NCBI GenBank assembly: GCA_021732145.1
Contig: JAKFVN010000007.1
Location: 1 to 64,000 of the forward strand
Length of the DNA: 64,000 nt
DNA from: Alphaproteobacteria bacterium
GTDB lineage: Bacteria; Pseudomonadota; Alphaproteobacteria; UBA9219; RGZA01
Reading direction: 5' to 3'
Below, piece after piece: positions 1 through 7,891 of this stretch (its first letter is position 1; each line of letters opens with the position of its first letter). Position numbers and translations under genes: made by a program. The notes below the pieces were generated by a model. The model saw nothing but the letters and a program-made list of their open reading frames with translations, ran no database searches and was not told where the DNA came from.

Positions 1-1211
1 AAAGGGACTGCGTAGTGATTGGCAAGCTGACCGATACAGGCCGCTTGGTTGTGAAACACAAGGGTAATGTGGAAGCGGATATCGTCGTTGAACCACTCGT
101 TGAAAACGCGCCGCAATATAATCGTCCGTTTGAAGCAACACCAAAGCAAGCGGAAGTAAAAGCAGATGCCTATCCGCTTCCTGCTGAGATGACATTAGGA
201 AAAGCGCTCGAAACGCTCCTCGCCTGTCCGGATTTATGCTCACGCCGCTGGGTCTATGAACAATATGATAGCCAAGTGGGTGCTGATACCGTTGCAACCG
301 GCGGTGATGCTGCGGTGGTGCGTTTGCATGCCAATACAAATAAAGATTACAAGCGCGGCTTGGCAATGACAGTTGATTGTACACCGCGCTATTGCTTTGC
401 CGACCCTGTGGAAGGCGGCAAGCAAGCCGTTGCCGAAACCTGGCGTAATCTGACAGCTGTTGGCGCGAAGCCATTGGCAATTACGGATAATATGAATTTC
501 GGTAACCCTGAAAAACCACGCATCATGGGCCAGTTTGCGGGCTGCGTGGAAGGGATTGCCGCGGCATGCACCGCGCTCGCCTACCCCGTCATCTCCGGCA
601 ACGTATCGCTTTATAACGAAACCAAGGGCGAAGGCATCTTACCAACGCCAGTCATCGGCGGCGTTGGCATGGTGGAAGATGTTTCCAAAATCGCGCGCAT
701 CAATGCCGCACGTGAAGGCGATGTGGTGCTGCTGGTTGGCGAAACCAAAGGCCATATTGGCCAATCGCTTTATCTTCGCGAACTTCACGGCAAGGAAATA
801 GGCACCGCCCCAACTGTTGATTTGGTGCATGAGAAAAAGAACGGCGATTTTGTTCGCGGCCTGATTAACGCCGACACTGTTCCATGCTGCCATGACGTTT
901 CCGATGGCGGCTTGCTGGTAGCTTTGGCTGACATCTGCCTTGCATCCAATGTGGGTATCGCGCTGGAACAGGCGGAAAACACCGCTGCCTATTGGTTTGG
1001 CGAAGACCAAGGCCGATACATCATCACCATCCGCGCGCATCAATATAACGAACAATCGGTTTTTGATGCCGCAAAGAAAGCTGGCGTTGAGCTGGAATTC
1101 CTTGGTTTCATGGGCAGCCCTGATATCAAGCTGGATGACAAGCCAATCGCATCCGTTGCAAACTTACGCAAAGCCCATGAAGGCACCTTGCCAGCACTGA
1201 TGGAAGGATAA
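1..1211 (+). CDS. purL: Phosphoribosylformylglycinamidine synthase subunit PurL, 3' part (cut by window start)
   Basis: The reading frame is open through the left edge, so the gene begins upstream; about 400 C-terminal codons are present. PurL makes formylglycinamidine ribonucleotide (FGAM) from FGAR, ATP and glutamine-derived ammonia in purine synthesis. The visible part shows the AIRS/PurM-like second half: a DPVEGGKQAVAE segment, the ITDNMNFGNPEKP stretch, the ISGNVSLYNE strand and a late CHDVSDGG motif, all typical of small-type PurL that works with PurQ and PurS. The stop overlaps the ribosome-binding site of the next gene (AAGGA just before 1214), so the two are probably co-transcribed. 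Confidence 0.97.
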   Translation, partial: RDCVVIGKLTDTGRLVVKHKGNVEADIVVEPLVENAPQYNRPFEATPKQAEVKADAYPLPAEMTLGKALETLLACPDLCSRRWVYEQYDSQVGADTVATGGDAAVVRLHANTNKDYKRGLAMTVDCTPRYCFADPVEGGKQAVAETWRNLTAVGAKPLAITDNMNFGNPEKPRIMGQFAGCVEGIAAACTALAYPVISGNVSLYNETKGEGILPTPVIGGVGMVEDVSKIARINAAREGDVVLLVGETKGHIGQSLYLRELHGKEIGTAPTVDLVHEKKNGDFVRGLINADTVPCCHDVSDGGLLVALADICLASNVGIALEQAENTAAYWFGEDQGRYIITIRAHQYNEQSVFDAAKKAGVELEFLGFMGSPDIKLDDKPIASVANLRKAHEGTLPALMEG

Positions 1212-1213
1212 CC

Positions 1214-1522
1214 ATGCAACCCATTGAACGCAGCGATTATGAACAATTGAGCAAAGCGCTTGCGGTGGTATTTAACGACTTCAATACGCAGAAAAAATTT
1301 GATGTATCGCCGGGTGAAGCCGCTGATATTTTAATAGAACCGCTTGAATTTGACGTTGCGTTCAAAGGGCTTGATGATTTTCTTGACCGCGTGCTTACCC
1401 GCATTGAGTTTATCGCGCAAGAACGCCTTGGCATGGATTACGAGACGGAGAATATGAAAGAATTGTACAATAAGGTCATGCCAATCCTTGAAAAAAGCAG
1501 CGTATTTGCTGGTTGGAAATAA
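1214..1522 (+). CDS. Hypothetical protein, 102 aa, downstream of purL
   Basis: A 102-residue acidic, probably cytoplasmic and mostly helical protein with no signal peptide or membrane segment. I do not recognise its family. ATG is preceded by AAGGA located inside the purL stop region, a strong translational signal that makes the start credible. It sits two bases after purL and 29 bases before bolA in the same direction, so it is likely part of that transcript. The C-terminus ends with a KVMPILEKSSVFAGWK tail. No function can be assigned from sequence alone. Confidence 0.75.
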   Translation: MQPIERSDYEQLSKALAVVFNDFNTQKKFDVSPGEAADILIEPLEFDVAFKGLDDFLDRVLTRIEFIAQERLGMDYETENMKELYNKVMPILEKSSVFAGWK

Positions 1523-1551
1523 GAACTTAATCTCAATGGGAAGACCGCATC

Positions 1552-1785
1552 ATGGCCATGGAAGCAAAAGCAGTTGAAGCCCTTATCCGCGAAGGATTGC
1601 CCGGCGCAAAGGTGCGCATAGAGGATTTGCGCGGCGATGGCGACCATTACGCCGCTTATGTTGAAAGCGCATCGTTTATCGGCAAGTCGCGCGTACAGCA
1701 GCACCAGATGGTCTATGCCGCGCTGAAGGGTAAAATGGGCGGCGAATTACACGCGCTGGCCCTCTACACATCCATCCCTGCTTAG
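1552..1785 (+). CDS. bolA: BolA/IbaG-family protein
   Basis: A 77-residue BolA-type protein. The family partners with CGFS monothiol glutaredoxins in iron-sulphur trafficking and iron sensing. Visible features are an N-terminal helix (AKAVEALIREGLPGAKVRI), the DLRGDGDHYAAYVES strand region and the conserved helix-turn segment KSRVQQHQMVYAAL, with the family His at the HQMVY position. Length is normal for the short YrbA/IbaG type. The CGFS glutaredoxin lies about 530 bases downstream on the same strand, which fits the known partnership. ATG 1552 is used; ATG 1558 is an alternative two codons in. Confidence 0.93.
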   Translation: MAMEAKAVEALIREGLPGAKVRIEDLRGDGDHYAAYVESASFIGKSRVQQHQMVYAALKGKMGGELHALALYTSIPA

Positions 1786-2188
1786 GCAGCGATGAGGCGT
1801 ATCCCCGGCTTTAGCCGGATAAGGCCTTTATTGTTCCTGACCATCATGTTGGCAATGCCCGCTTCGCGCTGCATGAACATGCCCAGCTGCATCAGCTGTA
1901 TTTTAAATATTTCCTGCGTATAGGTTTCAGGCGTATAGCGTTTGGTAATGGAATGGGTGTCTTCTGGCGTTGGCATATCATTTGGAATGCCGTGCACCGC
2001 GCGGTAAAGCGCTTCTTGGGATATCAGGGGGTATTAGGGCTCTGCGCCAGTACAAACAGCGCTTTAATCGCCAAACTGTTATCGTTGAATGGCACGCCGC
2101 CCGCAGACGCGATATTGTGATCTAAATCAATCCGGATAGACCCAAGATTGATAATCCGGACATTCGGGTCTGTAAATGCGTTGCTCAT
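1782..2188 (-). pseudogene. OmpR/PhoB-type winged-helix DNA-binding protein, broken by a frameshift in a C run
   Basis: On the minus strand an ATG at 2188 opens a frame with strand pattern VRIINLGSIRIDLD, then VPFNDNSLAIKALFVLAQSPNTP, and hits TGA at 2024-2026. The frame one base back continues at once with LISQEALYRAVHG and ends in GLIRLKPGIRLIAA. Joined, the roughly 130 residues follow the OmpR/PhoB C-terminal winged-helix plan: N-terminal beta sheet, recognition helix after the ISQEALYRAV helix, and a C-terminal hairpin in the place of the usual GYRL. The join lies at a run of five C (2027-2031 on the plus strand as G); one extra C restores the frame. There is no receiver domain. The 3' end overlaps the bolA stop by four bases, convergent. 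A true mutation or a sequencing indel are both possible. Confidence 0.6.
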
Positions 2189-2317
2189 CAAATGGATCAA
2201 AAAATGTTTTAAAAACAGGCATTTATAAGCCCAGCGCAGTCTAATATGACCAATTTACTTTCGCCTACGGCTTTATTATATAAATGGTCTCAGTTTAATG
2301 ATTTTAAGGGGTTTAGA

Positions 2318-2659
2318 ATGAGCCAAGCAGTCGTGGAACGCATTACCAAAGATATCGCAGATAACGCCGTAGTGCTTTATATGAAGGGCTCGCCCGACTT
2401 TCCAATGTGCGGCTTTTCCAGCGCTGTGTGTCAGGTTCTAAAGAACATGAACGTGACCTTTAAAGGCATCAACATTCTGGAAGACGCGGAACTGCGCCAG
2501 GGTATCAAGGATTTCAGCAACTGGCCAACCATTCCTCAGCTTTATGTGAAGGGTGAGTTCATTGGTGGCTGCGACATTGTGCGCGAGATGTTTTCCACAG
2601 GCGAATTGAAGAAACTTTTCAAGGATAAGGGCGTGCCGTTTCAGGAAAACGCCGCCTAA
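2318..2659 (+). CDS. grxD: Monothiol (CGFS-type) glutaredoxin, Grx4/GrxD family
   Basis: A 113-residue monothiol glutaredoxin that binds a shared [2Fe-2S] cluster as a dimer or with BolA and passes clusters to client proteins. It has VVLYMKGSPDFPMCGFS with the diagnostic CGFS active site, the WPTIPQLYVKG cis-proline strand and GGCDIVREM glutathione-binding turn. An upstream in-frame ATG at 2246 would add 24 residues, but AAGGGG at 2306-2311 sits six bases before ATG 2318 and family length fits the shorter form. A weak hairpin without a T-run follows the stop. The bolA gene lies just upstream. Confidence 0.96.
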   Translation: MSQAVVERITKDIADNAVVLYMKGSPDFPMCGFSSAVCQVLKNMNVTFKGINILEDAELRQGIKDFSNWPTIPQLYVKGEFIGGCDIVREMFSTGELKKLFKDKGVPFQENAA

Positions 2660-2697
2660 TCTTCCCTATTCCCAAGTAAACCATAGCGTTACGTGCA

Positions 2698-2718
2698 GCC
2701 ATTAGGTTTAATAATGGC
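2698..2718 (+). terminator. Weak hairpin after grxD
   Basis: GCCATTA (2698-2704) and TAATGGC (2712-2718) pair around the loop GGTTTAA. There is no clear T-run after it, so it may stabilise or end the glutaredoxin transcript inefficiently. Confidence 0.35.
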
Positions 2719-2737
2719 CTGTAATTGCTTGCATTTT

Positions 2738-2756
2738 ATGGTTAATTTACCGTTTG
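2738..2756. promoter_or_regulatory. Possible CtrA-like half-site
   Basis: ATGGTTAA at 2738-2745 is the complement of the CtrA half-site TTAACCAT. Read on the plus strand it continues as TTAA-N7-TTTG, an imperfect full site. It lies about 95 bases before the small exported protein gene at 2839. It is one of four such octamers I saw in gaps of this window. Confidence 0.3.
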
Positions 2757-2838
2757 CTAACCGTGATAATTAAGCATCAGGAAAGGATGTTAAGGGATAG
2801 TGGGTGTATCCGAACACCACCCATTAGGAGTTACCCCC

Positions 2839-3153
2839 ATGACCAAGTTATTCGCGATTGCTACATTAGCCTTGTGCGTAATTTCCGGTGCAGCATTTGC
2901 TGATACACGCGGCGATTACATCAATAACCCAGACGCGTACGGCGTTATTTCGGTAAACAAAGGCATCACCAACGGTGCTTCTGTTTCATTTGATATTCCA
3001 GTGCATGCAAGCCTGCTTGGCCAGCGCCAAGGTGCAATGCCCGTTTCATCAACCGGCCGTATCTTTGCAACGTCAATTGGCTATTACACAGCCCACCCGG
3101 TACAGGGCTCATCCAATATCCTTGGCCTTGCACAGTCACCCTACCAACGCTAA
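2839..3153 (+). CDS. Small exported protein of unknown function
   Basis: A 104-residue protein beginning MTKLFAIATLALCVISGAAFA, a clear Sec signal peptide with likely cleavage after residue 21. The mature part is about 83 residues, Gly/Ser/Ala-rich and neutral, with short predicted strands and no cysteine. A GTG at 2800 in frame would add 13 codons, but AGGAG at 2826-2830 sits nine bases before ATG 2839. A strong terminator follows. I do not recognise the family; a periplasmic or surface location is inferred from the signal peptide only. Confidence 0.8.
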   Translation: MTKLFAIATLALCVISGAAFADTRGDYINNPDAYGVISVNKGITNGASVSFDIPVHASLLGQRQGAMPVSSTGRIFATSIGYYTAHPVQGSSNILGLAQSPYQR

Positions 3154-3214
3154 GGTTTAGTTCTGGAAGTACGACGAGTAAAAAATAAGAACTGAAAAAG
3201 TTCATGGGAATATG

Positions 3215-3244
3215 CCCCGCCGGGAGTGACCGGCGGGGTTTTTT
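3215..3244 (+). terminator. Rho-independent terminator of the small exported protein gene
   Basis: CCCCGCCGG (3215-3223) pairs perfectly with CCGGCGGGG (3230-3238) across the loop GAGTGA and is followed by six T. This is a textbook intrinsic terminator for the plus strand. Confidence 0.93.
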
Positions 3245-3247
3245 ATA

Positions 3248-3531
3248 GCTAACCCGCCCTACCAAGGTTCACTTGAGATCACCAACCCAAAAGCTCTGAG
3301 TGTATTTGTTGGAAAAGGTGATAAAGGCACTGCATGGGCAATTCCTGCGCAATCTACGCACAAGAGGTAGACGTAATTGAGCTGGAAGGTTACAAAACCA
3401 TTGTTGAAGGCCTTCAGCGCCCCGGAATTAGCGTAGAAGTTGGCGTTGCGTTCACATTGATGGCAGCCGAGAAGCCCGGCGCCTTTCAAGCCACATTGCA
3501 AGAAGCTCAATTTGGCCAAGCGATCAAGTAG
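3248..3531 (+). pseudogene. Small hypothetical gene, probably frame-disrupted
   Basis: Two abutting frames look like one protein. From 3248 a frame without a start codon reads NPPYQGSLEITNPKALSVFVGKG and on to AQSTHKR, stopping at the TAG near 3368. The frame one base back, with an ATG at 3334, reads through EVDVIELEGYKTIVEGLQRP and ends in LQEAQFGQAIK at 3531. The composition of both parts is protein-like and neither part has a good ribosome-binding site. The alternative is that only the 65-codon ORF 3334-3531 is real. I do not recognise the family. Confidence 0.35.
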
Positions 3532-3532
3532 C

Positions 3533-3571
3533 AAAAAAAAGGCCCCCGCCACTTGCGTGAAACGGGGGCTA
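3533..3571 (-). terminator. Terminator of the HtrA-like protease gene
   Basis: Read on the minus strand, GCCCCCG and CGGGGGC pair around a 14-base loop and are followed by CC and eight T (A-run 3533-3540 on the plus strand). It sits about 65 bases after the minus-strand protease stop. Confidence 0.85.
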
Positions 3572-3635
3572 GAAATTTGTGACCCTGGAGGTACGACGGG
3601 TTAGAGTCACAAAAGAAATTCGTAAAACTTAAATC

Positions 3636-4433
3636 TTAGAAGCCAGCGTAATTTCCGCGTAGTGAACGGTAACCTTGCGCGCCAACTGGTTGCGCCGCAG
3701 GTTGAACACCCATTTGCCTGCCAGGAGCCGATGCTGCAACACCGCTGGTTCGGCCAGCGATAATGTTTGGAACAACGCTGGCAAGCTGCTCAACGGTCAT
3801 GGCAAAGCCAACGCCCGATGATGTGCTGCTGGGAGACAGAATGGCTGTGTTCATGCCGATTAAGCAGCCACGTTGATCAATCAATGGGCCGCCTGAATTA
3901 CCTGGGTTAAGTGCAGCGTCGGTCTGCACAAGATTGCCAAGCTTGCGGCGTTCCGTGGTTTCAATGCTGCGGTTCAAACCGGAAACAATGCCGCGTGAAA
4001 GGCTGATGCCTACGCCGTAAGGGTTACCGATTGCATAAACCTGCTCACCTACGCGAAGCGCGCCACTGTTACCGCGCGGCATTAAACCGCCGCTGCTTGG
4101 AACATGCAAAATCGCGATATCGAAATTGTTATCCACGCCCACTACTTCGGGCGTTACGCGCTGACCATTCGCAAGGATAACGGTTGTATTTTGGCCAAGC
4201 ACGTGAACGTTGGTCACGATGTGGCCTTGATTATCCCAGAAAAAGCCTGAACCATATAATTCGCTGCCGCCATTGGTGGATTCAATGGCCACCACTGCAG
4301 GCGATGATGCGGAGAATACGTCGGTTGCATCAGCCTTGGTGTAGGGATTGCAGAGTTGCGCGAAAGCCGAACCCGACATAAGCGTCAAGGTTACTGCGAA
4401 GGCTAATACGGTTGATTTAAAAATGCTTTTCAT
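3636..4433 (-). CDS. Secreted trypsin-like serine protease, HtrA/DegP catalytic domain without PDZ
   Basis: A 265-residue exported protease. Residues 1-25 are a Sec signal peptide ending AFA. The S1C chymotrypsin fold carries the full triad: His77 in IVTNVHV, Asp105 in FDIAIL and Ser180 in GNSGGPL. The oxyanion and activation segments (SRGIVSG, VQTDAALNPGNSGG) are intact, so it is probably active in the periplasm. Unlike DegP/DegQ it has no PDZ domain; a 45-residue Gln/Ala/Gly-rich tail follows the protease. Two cysteines (28 and about 190) could form a disulphide. It is monocistronic, with its own terminator and a long AT-rich upstream region. Confidence 0.93.
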   Translation of the reverse strand: MKSIFKSTVLAFAVTLTLMSGSAFAQLCNPYTKADATDVFSASSPAVVAIESTNGGSELYGSGFFWDNQGHIVTNVHVLGQNTTVILANGQRVTPEVVGVDNNFDIAILHVPSSGGLMPRGNSGALRVGEQVYAIGNPYGVGISLSRGIVSGLNRSIETTERRKLGNLVQTDAALNPGNSGGPLIDQRGCLIGMNTAILSPSSTSSGVGFAMTVEQLASVVPNIIAGRTSGVAASAPGRQMGVQPAAQPVGAQGYRSLRGNYAGF

Positions 4434-4879
4434 AACTTTGATCCCGTCACATGCAGCCGTCTTGGAAGCTATTTCATTGTAGTCATGATATCGTGTAGTG
4501 ATATCTGCTTCCTTCGAGGCCCTGTTAATAAAAATTACATCAAATGTTATTCAAATAGTATCATTTAATAACAGAAAGTAACAATTAGTTTTTTACTTTC
4601 ATAGCCTGGCTGCCATATGTTAACCATATGAAAACATTGAAGTTTTTTCTATCGAAACGCTCTAAGCGTTTAATGCTATTCCTTTGAAGGCAAACAGTTT
4701 TTATCCACAGACCTAGCTAAAAGCGCATTTTGAGAAAACGTTGAAAAAGCTCAAAAAAAATAGCTGGCAGCGTGACAAAAATACCTAGTCCTTTTGCTGG
4801 GGATAGATTCCCTGCTCATCTTGCCTGATGGGCAGATTTGAGTACTTGATGGAACCCCAAAGATCGATGAAGGAAACCT
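4434..4879. other. 446-base AT-rich gap between divergent genes
   Basis: The gap separates the divergent protease and PCuAC-like genes and must hold both promoters. It contains CATATG-TTAAC-CATATG (4614-4630), which includes a CtrA-like half-site TTAACCAT at 4620-4627, and one perfect DnaA-box-like TTATCCACA at 4701-4709. I see no tRNA, no protein-like ORF and no cluster of DnaA boxes, so there is no reason to call an origin. Confidence 0.6.
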
Positions 4880-5362
4880 ATGCTGCACCGGATAGCCCTG
4901 CTTACTGCGCTTTTGATTACTGCCGCCCCCGCCCTTCTTTATGCACATGAATATGAGGCGGGCGGCCTGTCCATCTTCCATCCCTATGCGTATGAGGTGA
5001 GCCTGAAAGGTGAACCAACCCATGCCTACATGACCATTACCAATAACGGCGATGAAAAGGACGTATTGCTCAGCGCATCATCACCGATTGCCACCAGCAT
5101 CGATATCATCGATAACGAAGAAAAAATGGATAAGGTGGAAATCGCCAGCCATGAAGCGGTGAAATTCAAGATGAAAGGTATTCATCTTCGCTTGAACGGC
5201 GTGAAGAAAGCTATCAAGCCCGGCGCAAAGCACCCTATCACCCTTACCTTCGCGCATGCCGGCGCTGTGAAAGGCCAGTTACTAATCACCAAGCTTGGTG
5301 AAGTCAGCTTGTGCGATGATGGGCATCACAATAAAAAGATTGGCAGCGATAAGCGTAACTAA
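4880..5362 (+). CDS. PCu(A)C copper-chaperone-like exported protein, ligand motif degenerate
   Basis: A 160-residue exported protein: signal peptide 1-22, then a PCuAC-like cupredoxin-fold domain. The segment THAYMTITNNGDEKDVLLSA matches the AYMTI.N.G..D.L..A family signature, and GIHLRLNGVKKAIKPG matches the HLML.GLK..L..G block. PCuAC proteins carry Cu(I) to cytochrome oxidase through His-Met-X10-Met-X21-His-X-Met. Here His102 is present but the last Met is Arg104, and the first His-Met pair is Ile/Asp around 75-78; only Met83 may remain. It may therefore bind copper weakly, bind another metal, or not bind. A C-terminal Cys-Asp-Asp-Gly-His-His segment could be an alternative site. ATG follows AGGAAA. 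Confidence 0.8.
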   Translation: MLHRIALLTALLITAAPALLYAHEYEAGGLSIFHPYAYEVSLKGEPTHAYMTITNNGDEKDVLLSASSPIATSIDIIDNEEKMDKVEIASHEAVKFKMKGIHLRLNGVKKAIKPGAKHPITLTFAHAGAVKGQLLITKLGEVSLCDDGHHNKKIGSDKRN

Positions 5363-5369
5363 GAACAAT

Positions 5370-5399
5370 AAAAAAAGGCTCCATTTCTGGAGCCTTTTT
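5370..5399. terminator. Bidirectional terminator between the PCuAC-like gene and rpsD
   Basis: GGCTCCA (5377-5383) and TGGAGCC (5388-5394) pair across TTTC. T5 follows on the plus strand and an A-run precedes, giving a T-run on the minus strand. It serves both convergent genes. Confidence 0.92.
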
Positions 5400-5419
5400 C
5401 GTGAATACTTCGCAACCGA

Positions 5420-6034
5420 TTATCGTGAATAGAATTCGATAACGAGCGCTGGTTCCATTTGCACCGGGTATGGCACATCGCCCATTGCAGGAACGCGCGT
5501 GAACGTGCCCTTCATGTCTTTGTGGTCAACGGCCATGAATTCAGGAACTTCGCGTTCCTGGCTTGCTGCCGCTTCCAATACAACCGTCATCTGGCGTGAC
5601 TTTTCACGCAGTTCAACAGTGTCGCCTTGCTTTAAGGCATAGCTTGCGATGTTGACGCGCTTGCCGTTCACCTTCACATGGCCGTGATTAATCAACTGGC
5701 GCGATGCGAATGGACTTGCCGCGAACTTCATGCGGTATACAACGGTATCCAGGCGGCTTTCGAGCAATTGGATAAGATTTTCGGAACTATCACCACGGCG
5801 GCGAATAGCTTCGAAATAATAGCGGCGGAACTGACGTTCGCCGATGTTGCCGTAATAGCCTTTAAGCTTTTGTTTTGCCATCAGCTGCTGACCAAAGTCA
5901 GACAGCTTGTTGCGGCGCTGGCCATGCTGACCCGGGCGGTAGTCACGCTTGTTGAGCGGTGATTTTGCACGACCCCAGTGGTTGCAACCATGGCGGCGAT
6001 TGATTTTAAATTTAGCAGTAGCGCGTTTTGACAT
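5420..6034 (-). CDS. rpsD: Ribosomal protein S4
   Basis: A 204-residue S4, the primary 16S rRNA binder that nucleates 30S assembly. It begins [16 protein letters not shown] and has the alphaproteobacterial-type N-terminus with [11 protein letters not shown] and RPGQHGQRR in place of a zinc-binding motif. The S4 RNA-binding domain lies at about 94-155 ([15 protein letters not shown] through [11 protein letters not shown]). Length is normal. The gene is alone rather than in the alpha operon, as is usual in alphaproteobacteria. Confidence 0.98.
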   Translation of the reverse strand: MSKRATAKFKINRRHGCNHWGRAKSPLNKRDYRPGQHGQRRNKLSDFGQQLMAKQKLKGYYGNIGERQFRRYYFEAIRRRGDSSENLIQLLESRLDTVVYRMKFAASPFASRQLINHGHVKVNGKRVNIASYALKQGDTVELREKSRQMTVVLEAAASQEREVPEFMAVDHKDMKGTFTRVPAMGDVPYPVQMEPALVIEFYSR

Positions 6035-6328
6035 ACTCTATATTCCTTGTTTTTCTAAGCCCAGTTATTGAGCCTTTATGTTGTCCCGATAGGTCACCCC
6101 GAAGATTTAAACGATACGCTCTGCGTTACACGCAACCGCTCATCGAATATCGCCGGAACCGTGACAAAGCCCTTAAAAGCCTTATCCACATTCTCTGGGA
6201 ATGGCGCAACCATAAGGATTTATTGAGACTTGTCAAATAGTTACAAAACGGCTCGGAATGCTATAAAAAACTCATTACTTTCATGTGCTTAGACTAGGAT
6301 CATGGAGCAATAAAACGGCGTTGGGATA
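6035..6328. other. Gap between divergent rpsD and the methyltransferase pseudogene
   Basis: The gap contains one TTATCCACA DnaA-box-like nonamer at 6182-6190 and an AT-rich segment before 6329. An open frame at 6028-6240 (70 codons) has no ribosome-binding site and Arg-rich random composition, so I do not call it. No RNA gene is visible. Confidence 0.5.
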
Positions 6329-7041
6329 ATGAATAGTCAGCAAGTTCTCGATCGGCGCAAGCATTTGGTGGATACAGGCGTTATCCATGAAATGAACCTT
6401 GGCGGCATAAATCTGGGTTACGAATGGTCAGCGATGGAGCCTGACCAGACCGATGAACGCGTCCATCAACACATGGATCGCCTCGCACGCTTAAGCGGTG
6501 ATGCCGGCTCGCCGCGCATCGTTTTGGATTTGGGCTGCGCGCATGGCGCACGATCGCATACATCCATGCAGATATCCGTGCATTGGAAGCCGCTGATTTC
6601 GGGGGCAAACAATTTGCCGTTATCAATTGTTCCCAAGTACTGCATTTCATGAGCAAGGATGACATCATCCACATGCTGCAATTCATCCAGGCAATTGCGG
6701 GGCCTCAAACATTGATCTGCATTTCACTGGATACGGTTGATGCCACAACCAACTCCCCCTTCTTCCGCGAACACGTAAAAATGCTGTGGGATGAACGCCT
6801 GCAGATTCTGGGCAGAATGGGATATATGCCCAAAGACAAGCTTGAATACCGGATTTATTCGGAAGTGGATATTACGACAATTGCCAACAAAGTTGGCCTG
6901 CATATTCACGGCACATTGGGCAACCAAAGCGGGTTGTTGACGATGTTCGCCAGCACAGCCAGCGATGCACTGCTTGATCAGCGCCCGAACCAGCGGGGCA
7001 TGGTTGTCACCTTGAAAGATTATTTCAGGGCGCAGTTTTAG
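6329..7041 (+). pseudogene. Class I SAM-dependent methyltransferase, inactivated by internal deletion/frameshift
   Basis: ATG 6329 opens a frame with an N-terminal helix region and motif I (IVLDLGCAHG, near residue 75). That frame then loses coding character. A second frame carries the rest: TIAYIHADIRALEAADFGG, the post-motif strand FAVINCSQVLHFMS, and a C-terminal half to 7041. In intact enzymes about 30-50 residues separate motif I from the acidic motif equivalent to HADIRAL; here only a few codons do. This suggests loss of a segment whose length is not a multiple of three, at about 6545-6555. The 3' end overlaps the convergent TrmN6-like gene by 17 bases. An assembly error at the junction is the alternative. 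Confidence 0.65.
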
Positions 7042-7807
7042 GCGGGCGCAGCACAAGCTGTAGTGCATTCCCGTCCCACAAAATGCCGCGCGCTTGCGGC
7101 GTATAATCGCCCTTGATGTCCCGAATATAGAGTTTTCCGAGCTCTGAAACGGTCATTTGACCCGTTTGCGATGCTTTTGCGGTCACAATAACGCGAATTG
7201 GGGTGGTTTCATCGCTGGAATAGACCCTGAACACACCGATTTCGGTAAAATGCGCTTTTAGCGCTTCAAGCAAGGTTTCTTCCCTATCGCTTGGAAAAAT
7301 AACAAGAAAGCTGCCTTCGTGCGTCACATATGTCTTTGCGCAGGAAATCCAGTTTTCAAGTTTCGAGCCATGAGCGGCATGCGCTTCGCTTTTTCCGGCA
7401 TTGGGCGATTTGAAATAGGCTTCCTCATCGAAATAAGGCGGGTTGGCCACCACGTAATCAAAGGTCGCGGGTTCAATCACGCGCGGCGGGCGGCATACAT
7501 CGCCAAAATGTAAATCGATGGAACGCTGCCAGTTATTTCGTGAGACCGATTTTGCCGCCAGTTCCAGATACCCCGTATTTTTATCAATCCCGGTAATTTT
7601 GCATTGCGGCACGCGGGCGCGAATGCACAGGCTGACCGCGCCCGTACCCACGCCCAAATCCAGCACCTTGTCACCGGCCTTTGCAGGCACGGCTGCCGCC
7701 AGCAAGCAGCTATCCACGGCAACGCGGTAGCCTTTTTTGGGCTGGAAAATAATAACCTTTCCGCCCAATAGCTTGTCTTCGGTTACATCGGTGTTTTCGT
7801 TTGCCAT
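7025..7807 (-). CDS. TrmN6/YfiC-like adenine-N6 methyltransferase
   Basis: A 260-residue class I methyltransferase of the TrmN6 (YfiC) type, which in E. coli methylates A37 of tRNA-Val. The start resembles the family: DKLLGGKVIIFQPKKGYRVAVDSCLLAAAV. Motif I is VLDLGVGTG (48-56) and the amino-methyltransferase catalytic motif is NPPY (122-125). An acidic IDKN follows strand 2. The tRNA substrate is inferred from the family only. It is divergent from the polyprenyl synthase gene. Confidence 0.88.
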   Translation of the reverse strand: MANENTDVTEDKLLGGKVIIFQPKKGYRVAVDSCLLAAAVPAKAGDKVLDLGVGTGAVSLCIRARVPQCKITGIDKNTGYLELAAKSVSRNNWQRSIDLHFGDVCRPPRVIEPATFDYVVANPPYFDEEAYFKSPNAGKSEAHAAHGSKLENWISCAKTYVTHEGSFLVIFPSDREETLLEALKAHFTEIGVFRVYSSDETTPIRVIVTAKASQTGQMTVSELGKLYIRDIKGDYTPQARGILWDGNALQLVLRPPKTAP

Positions 7808-7891
7808 TTGAATTTATTGGTGGATGCGTTAAGTTGAGCTGCCCCAAGTTCCTATGTGTTTTCAGGCATTCACTTAACAAAAGTTCTTCCC

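Noticed and set aside
4701..4709. DnaA box TTATCCACA, with another at 6182-6190
   Set aside because: Isolated single boxes; no cluster, no dnaA or hemE context, so no origin is called.
6028..6240. 70-codon ORF between rpsD and the methyltransferase pseudogene
   Set aside because: No ribosome-binding site and random composition.
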